Below, in pieces: positions 48,180 through 60,313 of a stretch of DNA of 64,000 nt. A model generated the notes under the pieces. It saw only the letters and a list, made by a program, of their open reading frames with translations, made no database searches and was not told the DNA's origin. The stretch is taken from assembly GCA_028456385.1 (NCBI GenBank), contig JALNQF010000085.1:1-64000 (forward strand), written 5' to 3'. The position numbers and the translations under genes were made by a program. Position 1 is the first letter of the stretch. Each line of letters begins with the position of its first letter. This stretch comes from Ophiosphaerella korrae. Lineage: Eukaryota; Ascomycota; Dothideomycetes; Pleosporales; Phaeosphaeriaceae.

Positions 48180-50170
48180 ATGCCTCCATGGGTGGCCACT
48201 GCGCCGCGGCTGTCGAGCCTGATCAAAGGCCCGGCGACTAAACGACTACCTCTGGCCCTCCGCTGTCGCAATACGCCAAGTGCCACTCTCGCAAACCTCC
48301 GCGCGCGCTCCGCATCAACGCACGTCTCGCCAACCGCAATAAATCTGCATCCCAGTATTCCACCCGGGAACAAAGATTTGCACAATGCTTTGTTGACTCT
48401 TGGTGGTGTTGCGGAGACCTATGTCAATATAAGTAGACTGCAATTGGCGCTCCAGGGTTTGGCGGCGCAAGATGCGGTCACGAGAGTTGCTGGTATGGAT
48501 GGACTATGGCATAAGGTGCAGAGACTTGGGCTGACTTGAAGGATAGTGCTTGGGCTGAATAGTCAAGTGAATACGCAGCAATTGGCGCGACTATTGCTCG
48601 CCGACCCATTGGGGGTGGAAGAGCATTGGGAAACTGAACTTGGGAAAACTGGGGATGGAAATGAGGGAGCTGTGTTGTTGAAGTGAGCGCACCTTGGAAG
48701 TCTTCGATAATAGTATTCACTGACGAATGGTTCAGATACAGTGATGGAACAGGCTCTAATACCCCCTCGCCGCTATACAAGACGCTTTCTATACCCTCGC
48801 GAGTCCTGCGGTCACATAACCTCGAGATACTGGTCTCAACTCTCAATACCGATGTTTTCAATGCGGCAAAATCCGCGACCGAGAGCTTCAAGGACTCGAT
48901 TCTTGTGCCGAAATTGCAGACTACATCTGCGAGTGGCGTACCAGTACCGTACCCAGTTCACAAGACTTTGGTTTTCGGGGAAGGGCTGGACAGCGCTATT
49001 GCATTTGGTCGATTCTCTGCGAATAGTGCTGAACACTTGAATAACTTGATGAAAGTTGCCATCAATCTGCCAGCACCTTCAGAAGAAACAGATCAAGGGT
49101 CACAGAGCGGAAGTATCGCCATCAACGTCAATGCTGGTGCATCAGCGCTCGCAATATTCCGTGAATCTATTCAAAATGCCATCGCCTATGAGAAAGGCTG
49201 GTATCGGAGTGGTCTCCCTTCACTCACGACGTGGCTTACCCAAGACGTCCGGCCTTCCAAGTCCGTCAAGCCCGTCATGAAGAAATTTGTATCTTCCGTC
49301 CTTGACGACATAGAAGCCAAAATCACCAAAGAGGATATAGCACAACAACAGCAGCTTAACTTACTTCCAAGTGATCAGGAAATCTTTGCATCAGTTACCA
49401 GTCATCTGGAAATCTGGGCCGAAAAGTCGCATGCAGAATTACGCGATCAGCTTGACGATGCATTTTCAACACGCAATTGGCACAAACTTGCATGGTGGAA
49501 GCTCCTCTGGCGAGTCGACGACGTATCAATGATAAGCTCTGAGATCCTTGAACGAAAATGGCTTGTCAGCGCAGAAAAAAATAGTATCTTCCTCGCTGGA
49601 CGCATGAATCAAGCAGGCTTCCCAGATGAAATTCCTCTCAACGCCATCTCAGAAGCTACCACACCCAACGCAACACCGTCGCCCGATAACCCAACCACAG
49701 AAATCTCAACCGAAGTTCACAAACCAACCCCCTGGCCCTCGCACATCGCCGCCGCCCGCACTTCCATCATCGCCGAAACCATCCCGCCCCTCCAAGCCCT
49801 CGCCCAACGCCTCCTCCTCCAAACCTTCAGCACAACCTCCCTCTCGTCCACCCTCAGCGCCCTCCTATACATCTCCATGCCCACCTTCTCCCTCTTCGAA
49901 GCCTCCGCCGTCGGCTTCCTAGGCCTCATGTTCTCACTACGCCGCATGCAGAAATTGTGGGAAGGCGCGAGGGAGAGCTGGGAAGGTACGTTACGGGAAG
50001 AAGGGCGACGTACGTTGAAGAGGACGGAGGAGGTGGTCAGGCTGATTATTAGGAATAAGGAGAGGGAGAAGAGGGGGCTTGGGACTGGGGATGAGGAGGA
50101 GAAAGAGGAGAGGAGAAGGGTTAGAGAAGTGGTTGGGAGGGTTAGGGGTGAGTTGGAGAGGTTGGGGTAG
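48180..50170 (+). CDS. Mmc1-like mitochondrial protein
   Basis: Three exons (48180-48492, 48547-48682, 48736-50170) give 627 residues. The first intron (54 nt, GTATGG...GGATAG) removes an in-frame TGA and yields RVAVLGLN from two exons, which fits the family's N-terminal core followed by LARLLLADPLG. The N-terminus is Arg/Ser-rich without acidic residues, a typical mitochondrial presequence. Near the C-terminus a hydrophobic stretch (LSALLYISMPTFSLFEASAVGFLGLMF, split by weak polar residues) probably spans or lies in the inner membrane. It is followed by a long charged helix. The pattern matches the fungal Mmc1 (mitochondrial membrane-located) family, whose precise function is poorly defined. 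Family call moderate. Confidence 0.65.
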
Positions 50171-50743
50171 TGTATAGTAGGTTTGTAAAAGTATGTGGTG
50201 GGTGTGTACAAATATGATGTGTTTGTAGAATTGGCTTGTCTAAGAAAATGATTTGTGCTGCACCTCCTCCCTCTTGGTGTAACACCTGTTTTATGCTAAT
50301 GTGTTTAGGTAAAAGGGATCGTGAAAAGTGACTGAGCATTTTAGAAGATACATGTCTAGTCAGTCAACAGGGTTTAATGTTTGAAAAGATGGCTTGTTCA
50401 AGAAAACTCACACGTCAAGGCCGGACTAATTATTCGTTGGGAGTAAGATTCAACTCAAAGTATTGTCGCAGTAGTAATCTAATAACATTTCAGAACTTGA
50501 ACGGCTGTTGGCATGGATTGACTTGACGAAGACTTCTTAGGATGTTCAGTCTTAAGTTTACGAAATACGTTGGAAGAAATACCATTTCAGGCATGCTGTT
50601 TTATGTACATCGAATCCAAAGCGTGCTAGTAAAACAATTATGATTGGTAATCTTAAACTCCCCAATTCTGTTCCTGTTGTGTCTTTTCATCAAGTTTGTG
50701 TTATGTGCCTGGGCGCACTTATACTAAAATTTCCCTTCTTCGA
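50171..50743. other. intergenic, shared 3' region
   Basis: Lies between the Mmc1-like (plus) and STAND-like (minus) genes. No coding frame of note. Confidence 0.5.
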
Positions 50744-53700
50744 TTAAATTGGTTCCACTTGCTCGCTTTCATCCGCATTATGCCACAGTTCTTCGGTTTC
50801 CGATTCAGAGGAGTCGGCACTTTCTATGTCTTCCTCGTCTTCAGATTCTGAACTACTGCCATCCTCAACATGGCGCAATCTCACCCCTACCTCGCGGTAG
50901 ATCTCTCCAAGATCCTTCTGTTGGTTGCGAATCTCTTTCATTCTTGGTTTCCACACCTTTTTGAAGAATTTGGTAAAGGTTCCAGTATAGGTGTCCCATT
51001 TAGACTCGAATTCCTTTGTAAGCATGTCGAGGAGTTTGATATCTTCGTGTTCAGCTTCGTGAATCTCTCCAATTTCTTCTTTAGTAGGCCGCGTTATCCC
51101 ATTCCACTCTGGCCATACTAAGTCGATGCAGCACGTATGAGTGAGTGATAACTCGTCGAAGGTCAACACGCGTAGGACAGAGGAGCTCATCCACTTGACA
51201 CTTCTGTGGGTATCTAAGAGAGCGAACACATACGGTCGAATATGCTGTCTATACATTGATATCCGGTAATCATTTTCCCATTCTGGTCGAGGGACTCGCC
51301 AATACTTCTGTATTGTGCATCCTATCACACGACACCCACTTCGTGATACTGAACAGTGACATGTACAACGATCAGTATGACTTGCCGAGAGCAAAGAGCC
51401 AACTCTTCGAAATGAATAAAGGCGCTGTGAGGTTGCTTTGATAAACGACAGTCTCCGCCCGAATAGATGTGCAGGTGTCGTGCGTAGTAGTGGGTGCAAC
51501 CAGTCAGCAGCGGCGCCTTTGTCCAGGAACCATTCTGCCACTATGAATCGGTCATTATAGGTGACGTGTGAAAGTTGAGGAAGTAGGCAGGCCCACAGTG
51601 GAGTCATAAAGCGCATACACATGTAGTATTCGGTTTGGTCGCTTTGTACTTTATTAACGTCGCGGTGGCCGGCAGTCCATAGGCATTCTACCGTGAGCAG
51701 ACTGTGAGCGCGAAAGTTATAGAGATTACCACCTTGAAATTTCTGATGGGGCGTACTCTTAGGTCTGGATTCACCTGTCCCTTCGTCTGAAAGCTCACTG
51801 TCAAAATCGTTTAGCAAGCCTCGAGCAATGTCCACAAGCAGCTGCCTAAAAGTTTCGGCTTGAGATTCTGGAAGACCAAATATCATCTTGCATACCGAAA
51901 ACCAGTGTTTTACAACTGGTATCGCACCGTTTTTAAGCAACAGTTGTAAACATTCCGAATTGCCAAATTTCGAGGCTCCGTCCAGTAGTATTCGAAGTAG
52001 ATGTTGATAGTCTATGTTTCCCATTTTCATTTGTGATATCAAGATGTCCATTCCATTCAACCAACATGTCAAAGGTCTTAAGTAAACCAAATTCGAGAAT
52101 GTAGCCGCAAGGTTGTCCGGACTTTCATATCGAACATAATCCAAGAATCTGTCCTCTGAACGCGTGAGGATAATATCTATCAACGTATCTTCTTCATCTA
52201 GCCCTTTTTTTCTAATTAGAGTCTTATTTAAAGAGTACTGTCTCAGAGACGCTTACTGTCATTTACGGTTTCCAGAGACAAAAGGTTATGCATGTAGTCA
52301 AACCAAAAGGGATGGTATAAATCTGATGAGCGGTGCAATGTGTATGCAGACCAGACATCCACTCGTTGGGTTAGATGATGAAGGACTTCCCACTTATGGG
52401 GGAAATATGGGTCCCGGCAAGTAAAGCAGTCCGCCATACACGCCTGCTGCCAATATGTGGTGGCGTTACTGTTCAGTCTTAGCGCGATGCTATATCGAAA
52501 AATGCCTTAGGTACCTTCTGTCCGAGTCGATATCGTCACATGGGACGCCTTTAATTATACACATATCGATGAAGTCACAAACAGCTTTAGTATCTTGGAA
52601 GCCTCTCATTGACAGATAGTTAACAAATTCCAAGGTCGCCTTCATGCATTAGATCGTATTTAAATGAGGGGTGAGGAGTTACACTAACAGTCATTACACC
52701 ATCCCCTTTGACTGAAATGTCTAAAGGACTGGCAGAGGTACCTAGACATCGCCGCAGAGAGTAAGAAACTGTATTGAGTAATTCAGAAAGCTCTTCTTGT
52801 GATAGTTTAGGTCCACATAAAACATGATCCCGAGCATTCAAGAGAGTTTTGAAAGCAGGGGAATCCAAACCAACCACAGCTCGATATCTCAGCATAGGCT
52901 GGATTTTATACTCCCCTCTGTATCTTGAGACCTGCCAACCTAATCTAACCCGATAGCTATTCACTAATATTTGGATCTCTACTGTTCTTGAGAATTTTGA
53001 ATTTTCGTAACTAGAGCAACTCTTGTCGTGTTCAATGATCACTTCTGAGAAAACTGGAACGCGAGAAAGGTTTGAGCATGTTTGTTGTTTTCTGGCTAGT
53101 CGGATACATCTACATTTGTTCGATCTGGGTTTTATAGCCCTTCCGATGGGTTGAGGATTAGGGCCACGTGGTTTTAGCGCATTGCGAGGTTGGGGTTGGG
53201 CGTGCTCGGATATATGAGCCTCGTGCGCTAGGACGCGTGTTGTACGGGATAAGCGACTCATTGATGGATCACCGGATAACTGGTAGCTCGATCAGTTGAT
53301 GTGATTTTACAAGAGATTGTAGCTTGCATACCAATAGATCAAGTTTCCTTTCAATTGTCATCGTATGGAGGGAGAGTTGAGTGCGAAGGTCTGAGTAATC
53401 CACAGAACTACCCAAGGCTCGTTCTCGTTGACCAGCTGAAAGAGTTTGGATGTTATCTTGAACTGTTTGAAGCGCTATCGAATTTTGTTTCAGATGGTCT
53501 TTCACTAGACTAGTTTGAAAAACGAGTGCATTTGTAGTTCCTTGGAGAGTTTCAAACTTTCGAGAGGTGTGCTTTTGAGCAAATATTTGGTGGGTAAGGG
53601 TCAGATTGTCCTGAAATCCGCAAAGGGTATCTCGCAGCTCCATGAGAGTATCTTTACGGAAAGGCCACGATATTCTCTTCTTTGCCAGTCTAAAGCGATC

Positions 53701-54018
53701 CTGGAAACTACTAGGATCATCTATTCCACCAAACTCAAGGGCCATTCTCTTCAATCTTTGGGCAATTTCTTCGCAGGCCTTTAGAGACATGTGAAGCTGC
53801 AAAATACCCTCGCTATCGTCAACATCGTCAAATTCGGAGCTTAGTGACCTCAAACTATACAGTAGCCTTTTAAGGCCTTCGACGCGTTGCAGTATATCAT
53901 CGATATCGTCGTGTAGCCCTCGAAATTTTGTATAATATTGGTAGAGGCCTTGGCACACCTGTAGCCCGAGAGAGGTGATGCCGACTGCGGTTCCGGCTAC
54001 TGAGAAGGGGTCATTCAT
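50744..54018 (-). CDS. STAND-like protein with PigL_N/Helo-like N-terminal domain
   Basis: The preferred start is the ATG at 54018 (MNDPFSVAGTAVGITSLGLQ) rather than the in-frame one 21 bases upstream, because family members start near M-DPFSVAG. The N-terminal 200 residues form the Helo-like/PigL_N helical domain found before NACHT or ankyrin modules in fungal self-recognition proteins. Middle exons (about 53261-52620) are globular and unassigned. A 43-nt intron near 52684-52642 (GTAACT...CATGAAG) joins VMTVS to ATLEFVNYL. The last exon (52183-50744) ends in an acidic tail (SSSESEDEEDIESADSSESE). The junction near 53300 is unresolved: the only in-frame option I see is an unusually short 31-nt GT-AG gap. 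No NTPase motif is visible, so it may be a truncated or degenerate STAND member. Confidence 0.55.
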
Positions 54019-54339
54019 GTTCTCATCCGGGAGTATCAATGACAGCTAGCCAATGGTAGGAGAACTAAGAGAGGTGACTAAAGGGAAGAGCTAGAACCTT
54101 GTAAGAATATGGTAGATGAAAGGCTGAGGCAATGAGCATGTTATAAGCACACAACGCCATATCCTTGTGGATAACCCCGCCATGGGTTGCCTTGCTGCTC
54201 GGCTGAAACATGCTGGAACCAATAGCATAGTGCATTCGGGGATCCCTCAGCCTTGCTGAGACGCAACTTATTATTAACCTGCAGTGTAACTTATCTGAAT
54301 CATATGGCCTTCGGCTTGAATCTAGAGACTTCAAAACAG
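54019..54339. other. intergenic stretch upstream of the STAND-like gene
   Basis: No gene. The left 9-bp direct repeat of the adjoining AT-rich element (TCAAAACAG, 54331-54339) closes it. Confidence 0.5.
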
Positions 54340-54616
54340 GGTGGGGACTATTCGGCCCGCATGATGGCTATCATCGCATACATACGGTAATAAATAGTAA
54401 CTATTTCTAAATCTTAGATTTCATCTTGAAGGTATTAAAAAGGCTGCTTTTCTACATTTCACTACTACCTTTTATATACTTTATTACTCTTTTGAGTAAT
54501 ATTAATACTCTTCTTGATAAGTACAATACTTTTAACTCAACTTTATCCAGGATTAAGAGTAGTATAAACGTTAAAATTACTAAACTTTTGGCTATAGGTG
54601 GCCGAATAGTCCACGC
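54340..54616. mobile_element. 277-bp AT-rich non-autonomous element with 9-bp flanking repeats
   Basis: A 13-bp sequence (GGACTATTCGGCC) at 54345-54357 occurs inverted at 54600-54612, near the ends of an AT-rich core. The unit is flanked by identical TCAAAACAG at 54331-54339 and 54617-54625, as expected for target-site duplication. Nine bases suits Mutator-like elements; hAT elements usually make eight. No coding capacity (the AT-rich frame inside is not convincing). Confidence 0.7.
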
Positions 54617-54810
54617 TCAAAACAGTTGATGCAATTGGACTAATATGACCCTTGATATAATTGGAGTAGCTGTCATGCACATACCTAAGTGAGTGACAAC
54701 ATCTGTAGAGGGGATCTCAGAAATGAAAAACGCCGATACTCTGGCGACCTTTTTTTCCATTGCTTTGACGCACACTTCCCCACCCTAGTTGTACTTGATG
54801 CTGCTGTAGC

Positions 54811-57241
54811 TCATACAATGTGAAACCTTTTTACTTCCGACCCACTCATCCAGTCAATATGATAGTAATTCAGCAATGTATCTGATATTCTTGCGATACC
54901 CACGCGTTCCCAAGCAGCTACACCATTTACAATAGTAGGGGCTACCGACCGATTGGCAGGGCGGAGCACTAGACAGACCTTAGGGTGAATCAAGAGTAAT
55001 GTTAGCTCAGAATCAGGAGGGACGTGTGATGGCCCTTCAACGCCCAGTGAATAGTCGGCGAAGAAAGGTACTTCCTGGGGCCCATCTGAGTCATATCTAG
55101 CAATCGTAATTTCAAGTTTGTACCGCGCGGGGTCATGGTTTCCTTTCCCGCCAAGCCAGTGTGGGTCGTAGGTATAACGAAGTGTTCCTGTGGTAGCAGA
55201 AGCTTCAATTGTGAGAATGGCGGATGAGACGGTACCAAAACGATTCTGGCCTGGGACATTAACGGCCATCCCAATCTTATCTGCATGTAGACCTGCAGCT
55301 ATGTACTGTATTTTTGTGTTCTCATCAGCTTAAATTCCTCGTGAAATTCAGATATTTGGGCCTGTACCTTTCGAGCCTGGAAGCCTCTAAAATTATAGAA
55401 TGAATCTATGCTGTGGTCCGAATACGTTGGGAAACCCTCGTATGTAACGCGAAAGTTGATGATATCAGACCAATAACTTACAGGACTATCAACAGAAACC
55501 CAGGACCATGTTGGCCCACGATAATCTGGTGATCTCATGCCGTTGCCTTCTGTGTTGAGATTGATAGTATTGACGCGCCAAAGTAAGTCATAGCATATTG
55601 AGTCAGACCACAGACCGGCTAGATAATTGTTCCGGAGGTGATGAACGCGCTTACATAAACCTGAAAGAGCAGTCAGACGATCTGAAGGTCTAGTAAGTCC
55701 AAGCGCAGAATACTGCTCGACTATGCGATGAAAATGGAAAACGAGGTCGGGACAGTCTTTAAGTTCACTCTCGTTGACTGGAGTGATATCTTGGTAGAGC
55801 GGCACATTCGACTCTGCGGCGAAGGCAATGAGATCATAGTCGGGACTTCCAGGCCGTAAAATATCATCGGATGAGATGGTTGGCTCTATTTCAATCGGTG
55901 CGACCACCGGTTCATATGCTGGCGGTGGCTCAGAGTCAAACTCGACATTTGGTCGTAATTCTGCAGGTAGCTGGGTATTGTCCTTTCGTTCGAGCTTTAT
56001 AGCCTCAATCCGCTGGGAGAGCTCTTGTTGTGCGATCTCGTGTTGTCGCTTTTCTTCTTGATTACTCTCCACAGCGTGATGATATGCCCCTCCAGGGCTC
56101 ACTTCTTGACCCAGACTTCCACACTCGCAAGTACTTGTTTCCCTACATTCCCAAACTAGTTCGGCTTCGCAAATATGGAGAACTCGAGGCGATAAAAGCC
56201 TCTCTTGGAATGCCCAACCACGTGTCAATAGGGGAAAGTGGTTTAATATACTAGTGGCATTTTGGGCGGTGTCCCAATGCTTGAGCGGTTTCCTAACCGC
56301 GATGTGACAGGATCCAACATCGTCTGGTAAGGTGACTTCAATATCCGGGGTATATTGCGCGTTTCTTGTACAGCAACCCTCATTGTCTCCTGTGGACGAT
56401 GTAGCTGCTATGGTTAAAATTGCGTCCTGATAAATGTCCGACATTAAAGATGATTGTACATCCCAATCTTCGGCATCGTCTTGGATAATGCATAATGAGT
56501 CGATCCAGATATATTGAAAGCCAAGCTTGAGGGTAAGTTGCATGACGTCTTGGAATGTTCTTGGTATTGTTGCCCATGGAATGCCGGCATTGCGGGCAGT
56601 TAAAGAATCTCGAGTTGTAATACAACTTTGGTGCATTCCCCAACAATGACTTAGGGCAACATATGGGCTCCTTTGGTTTATGGGCGCGAATAACCGGGCA
56701 GTAATAGTGCCAGAGCCGGTAGTGTTCAGCAATATGACTCGTGTTGGTAATAGCGGTCGCGCAGATTGTCGACATGATACATGCTCTTTTTTACAACGTT
56801 CCAGTAGAGATAGTGTCCAATCCAATGCCTTATGGGTCAAAGGGTGACCACTGATCGATGTTCGCGGTAGGATGCTTTTCCATGCTAGCAGATCGTGAGT
56901 TTTGACACCAATAAAGTCCACCACAACTTACAGTGTGGTTGAAGACTGTAATACTCAAGCTCTAGTTTCGGTCGATCATCGATAAAATATATCTCCAACC
57001 GAAGGGTGTCTCGAAAAGAGCCTCGTTTGCCGCGACATATCGCTTCAACATATCGAATGTCTCTCTGAAACGACCAATCTGGTGTTTGAGATTGCCGGAG
57101 ACCCTCAAGAATAACTAGACAGGAGTCACAGCCTCGGTAGAACGCAGACTGTATTATTTGCTCGGGTGTGAAACCAAAAGCTAGCCTTATGTCCTCTTGG
57201 TCTCTTTTGAGTTGATCGAAGCAAAGCGCACATCGATTCAT
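54811..57241 (-). CDS. HET-domain (heterokaryon incompatibility) protein, frame break near the C-terminus
   Basis: Exon 1 (57241-56932) begins MNRCALCFDQL, a short Cys-x2-Cys zinc-like start. A 47-nt intron leads to the long exon from 56884. HET hallmarks are present: YVALSHCWG, then YIWIDSLCIIQDD, then TRGWAFQERLLSPRVLHI, and the tail block YRGPTWSWVSVDSPV. A Glu/Gln-rich insert (about 56080-55990) is likely disordered or coiled. At about 55300-55315, in an A5 run on the coding strand, the frame stops; the C-terminal region (LHADKIGMAVNVPGQ to the stop at 54811) continues in another frame. That is either a sequencing error or a true truncation of about 150 residues. HET proteins trigger cell death on incompatible fusion; partner unknown. 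Confidence 0.8.
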
Positions 57242-58036
57242 TGTGAGAAATCTCGTTTTGATTATTGGTCACCTTGATGACAGGTCGGAACAACTAGGTA
57301 GATTAACATCTATACGGCAGATAACAAATACTAGTAGACGTCGTGCGGCTGAGCGACAGGCAAATTCAAGAAGTGGGGCTTTTGGCCCCATGGTGACTGT
57401 TGGGCGATATGATATCATATTACACGATTTTGCAGTGAGCACATGCTACAAATACACAAAACACTTTCTGTATTGATCGGCTTATGTACAGAAGAAGCTA
57501 AGAATTAAGTGCAAGAATGAAAATGGAGAAATGTAGACATGCTAGGATGTGATCATCGTAACAACTTATGACTCGCTATCTATTTGTGGACTAATGTCAT
57601 CACTGGGCGCACGTGACGTGCACGAGAATCAGACTTCTTCGTTATTATTTTTCTCAATTATGTCGAAAAGATGGCAAATCATTTTCACTCGAGATTCTTG
57701 CAAAAAAAAATTAAACCTTTAACTTTACCACACCAACCAATCAATAAATATAAGTTCAGGCCGTGTTCCAAAGACAGAAGGCATTCACACAAGGGCATCA
57801 ATAAACTCTATTATCATTCTATTTTTATGTAACATTTTTCCATTGGTACTGACCACAGTTTTTCTTGATGTTGACTTTGATAAACGGATGACGAGTGCTG
57901 TCTCCCATTCCTCCGATGGCCTTGTAACAGCACTATCGGTATTCTCAACTTCGAAATGGCTACCATACAACCACATATATTTACGTAACGCGCCCTAGAA
58001 CGTCCTTAATCCTGATTCTGAGCCCCACATCTATCG
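57242..58036. other. intergenic, AT-rich
   Basis: Lies between the HET gene start and the 3' end of the permease gene. Only short frames; poly-A near 57700. Confidence 0.5.
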
Positions 58037-59811
58037 CTACTTCTGGTTATCAAGATTTAGTTGAGAGGTGGTCTCTGTATCTTCTTCACTAGTGCTTATG
58101 TGATCAAACTCATCGGCGTTCGGATGCTTTTGCCTTCTCGCAACGCCTTTGGAGTGCAAGATTCGAATGGCCAAAGCTGTGACGATCATTGCTGCACTTA
58201 TACAGCTGACCGTAGTGAATCCTTTCCGATACCGCGGAGCCTCAACCTGCTGCCACACTATAAGTGGTAACCAGGCTTGTATCACATATGCCATTTCGTT
58301 CATCGATGCCACAACGATAGCTCTTTCCTCGTTATCGTGGGTACAGATTTCATGAGCCCACCTGATCAGAGTTAGAAACTTGGAATAAATGAAAGACCCG
58401 ATGATACATACGCGTAGCACAAGCCAGACAATCCGCCACCAAAACCAGAAAGGATGTAACATGCCCATTTCCATTTGATAGGTATGTCCCATATTGCGAG
58501 GCTTGTAGAGCAGATAATGTTCATGCATCCACCAAATACAATCGGCTGCCACCTTGAACCTTTGAGGATACTATCACTTGTCCAGGCATACATCAAAGTG
58601 GTAACCACTTGTACGGCGTTGGTAGCTGTTGGATATGTGTTGATCTGAGCAACTGTATACTTTGGATGCTTGCTCGCCTTCAAGAACTGTTGGAAGACTG
58701 GCTGACCACCACTGGTACCGTTGTTGAAAAAGACATATAACGCAGTAAGAGCGTATATGTGCCAGCTCGTGAAGATCTTCTGAATCTTCGCTCGGGTATA
58801 TGGTTGGCGTTTCTGTCGACCTTCGAGTTCCATTCGTTTTTGTGCGAAAGCCACTTCGTTCTTGGTCAGGTAAAAGGGTTTTGAAATCTCGGGCACATCA
58901 GGGAGAGCAAAAAAACCAAACAAAGCTATTGGCAGCGATATAACTCCATCGATAATAAAAAGCCATTGCCATCCTTTGAAGCCATGCTTTCCATTGAGCT
59001 TATAAGCACCTGCCATCAGATAGCCAGAAAACATTGTTGCAATTGCTCCACTTGTATGGAATATACAGGAGCGTTTGGCTAACTCTTCTCGTCTGTACCA
59101 TGATCCGATGATGTATTGCATTCCTAAGTAGAATATTTAGCGCTTTTACTTATAGAGAAATTACCGTCGAAATACCTGGATAAAATGTGCTTTCAGCTAG
59201 CCCTAAGATTCATTAAAAGGACAGACAGTTGTAAATGTATCATTCAAGCATACCAATTAAAAAACGCAAAGCATATATCGTCTCCGCATTATTAGCTCGA
59301 CATAGGCAGAAGGTCAGAATGGACCAAATGACCTATAGCCATTAGCATATACCACATGTACCTTGTAATAAATGCGTACCTCCATTAATGGTATCCAAAT
59401 TGAAGGCCGAACCCGAGTCAAGATAATGTTACTGGGTATTTCTCCAACAACGTACCCGACAGTCCAGCACACTTGCATATAGTTTAGTTGGTTACCATAT
59501 AAATTTAGGTCTTCTTTCATTCCTGAAACAAAAGCACTATTTATATTCGATTGATCGAGGTATTTAATAAAATAGCCTATTGCGCATTAGAGCCCCGTGT
59601 GTGAAGTCCAGAGCTGATAAGTACCCAAAGAAGCAAAAGTGAGCAAAGCAGCGTCCAGCTTGAACATAAACCACCGTTCTTCTTTTGGCTTGTCTAGCGT
59701 ATCCCAGAGGTAAAAGTACCATTTTCGAGGTTTCTCTTTCAAAGCCTCATCAGACTGAATAATTGCGGCGGCAGTAGCCTCGTGTGCCGAGTGGTCTTGA
59801 GGCCGACCCAT
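58037..59811 (-). CDS. Dal5/Liz1-family MFS permease (ACS family)
   Basis: The N-terminus contains [21 protein letters not shown], the classic start of Dal5/Liz1-type anion:cation symporters. An intron of 50 nt (GTACTT...GCAATAG, about 59624-59575) then gives [18 protein letters not shown]. Later blocks are [33 protein letters not shown] and [21 protein letters not shown] (last exon). Twelve spans are expected, with a polar C-terminal tail of about 40 residues. The family imports allantoate, pantothenate, biotin, nicotinate, peptides or organosulfonates; yeast Soa1 in this family takes up sulfonates. Its TauD and FMO neighbours suggest a sulfonate-type substrate, but this is inference. Confidence 0.86.
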
Positions 59812-60267
59812 GATCAGGTATTGCCAAACCCAAAGAGGCGGAGGAGGAAGAGTGAAGTACGAATGGCAACGTTCTAGAGCTGGCGGATACTCAACTTTTA
59901 TTGAACAAGCACCCTAAGCTCAGCGAGCCTTATCGCTAATGACTTGTCATGTTTGGCGTGTTGCGCAGTCGTCATATCGTTAGCGAAGCCTCTTCTCGCC
60001 GATTCCCGACATCTAGACATGGGCGCAATTGAAAATACTAGGGGGGATATGGCATCATAATAGAGTTGCAAGGGATATCAACTGAATGTAGCTAGCAGCC
60101 ACCCGTCGGGTAAATTCAGAATCTGTAGTTTAAGCCTTGTGGTGTTCAGGATCACAGCCTTGTACCAAATAAGGTAGTTTCAGTTGTCGTGATCGAGCAT
60201 GCATATTGCGTTTCCTCCTCATGGAGATAAGGCATCATGGTATTTCCGATCAGTAGGTAACGCAGCC
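59812..60267. promoter_or_regulatory. 5' flank of the permease gene
   Basis: No coding frame. The first 8-bp repeat (ACGCAGCC, 60260-60267) of the adjoining palindrome ends this stretch. Confidence 0.4.
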
Positions 60268-60313
60268 CAGGTTTGATACCTTGGTAGTAATTACTACCAA
60301 GGTATCAACCCTG
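60268..60313. mobile_element. 46-bp near-perfect palindrome with hAT-like ends and 8-bp direct repeats
   Basis: Two 23-base arms (CAGGTTTGATACCTTGG... and its complement, one mismatch) meet at the centre TAA|TTA. The ends are CAG...CTG, typical of hAT terminal repeats. ACGCAGCC occurs at 60260-60267 and again at 60314-60321, exactly the 8-bp duplication hAT elements make. It appears to be a fully deleted hAT element reduced to abutting terminal repeats, or a tiny MITE. Confidence 0.65.

Noticed and set aside
48480..48550. In-frame TGA at about 48537 in the Mmc1-like gene as a nonsense mutation
   Set aside because: A 54-nt GTATGG...GATAG intron with a CTGAC branch-like site removes it and rebuilds a better core (RVAVLGLN).
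54426..54629. 67-codon hydrophobic frame inside the AT-rich element
   Set aside because: Ile/Leu/Lys/Asn composition simply reflects AT-rich DNA inside a non-autonomous element.
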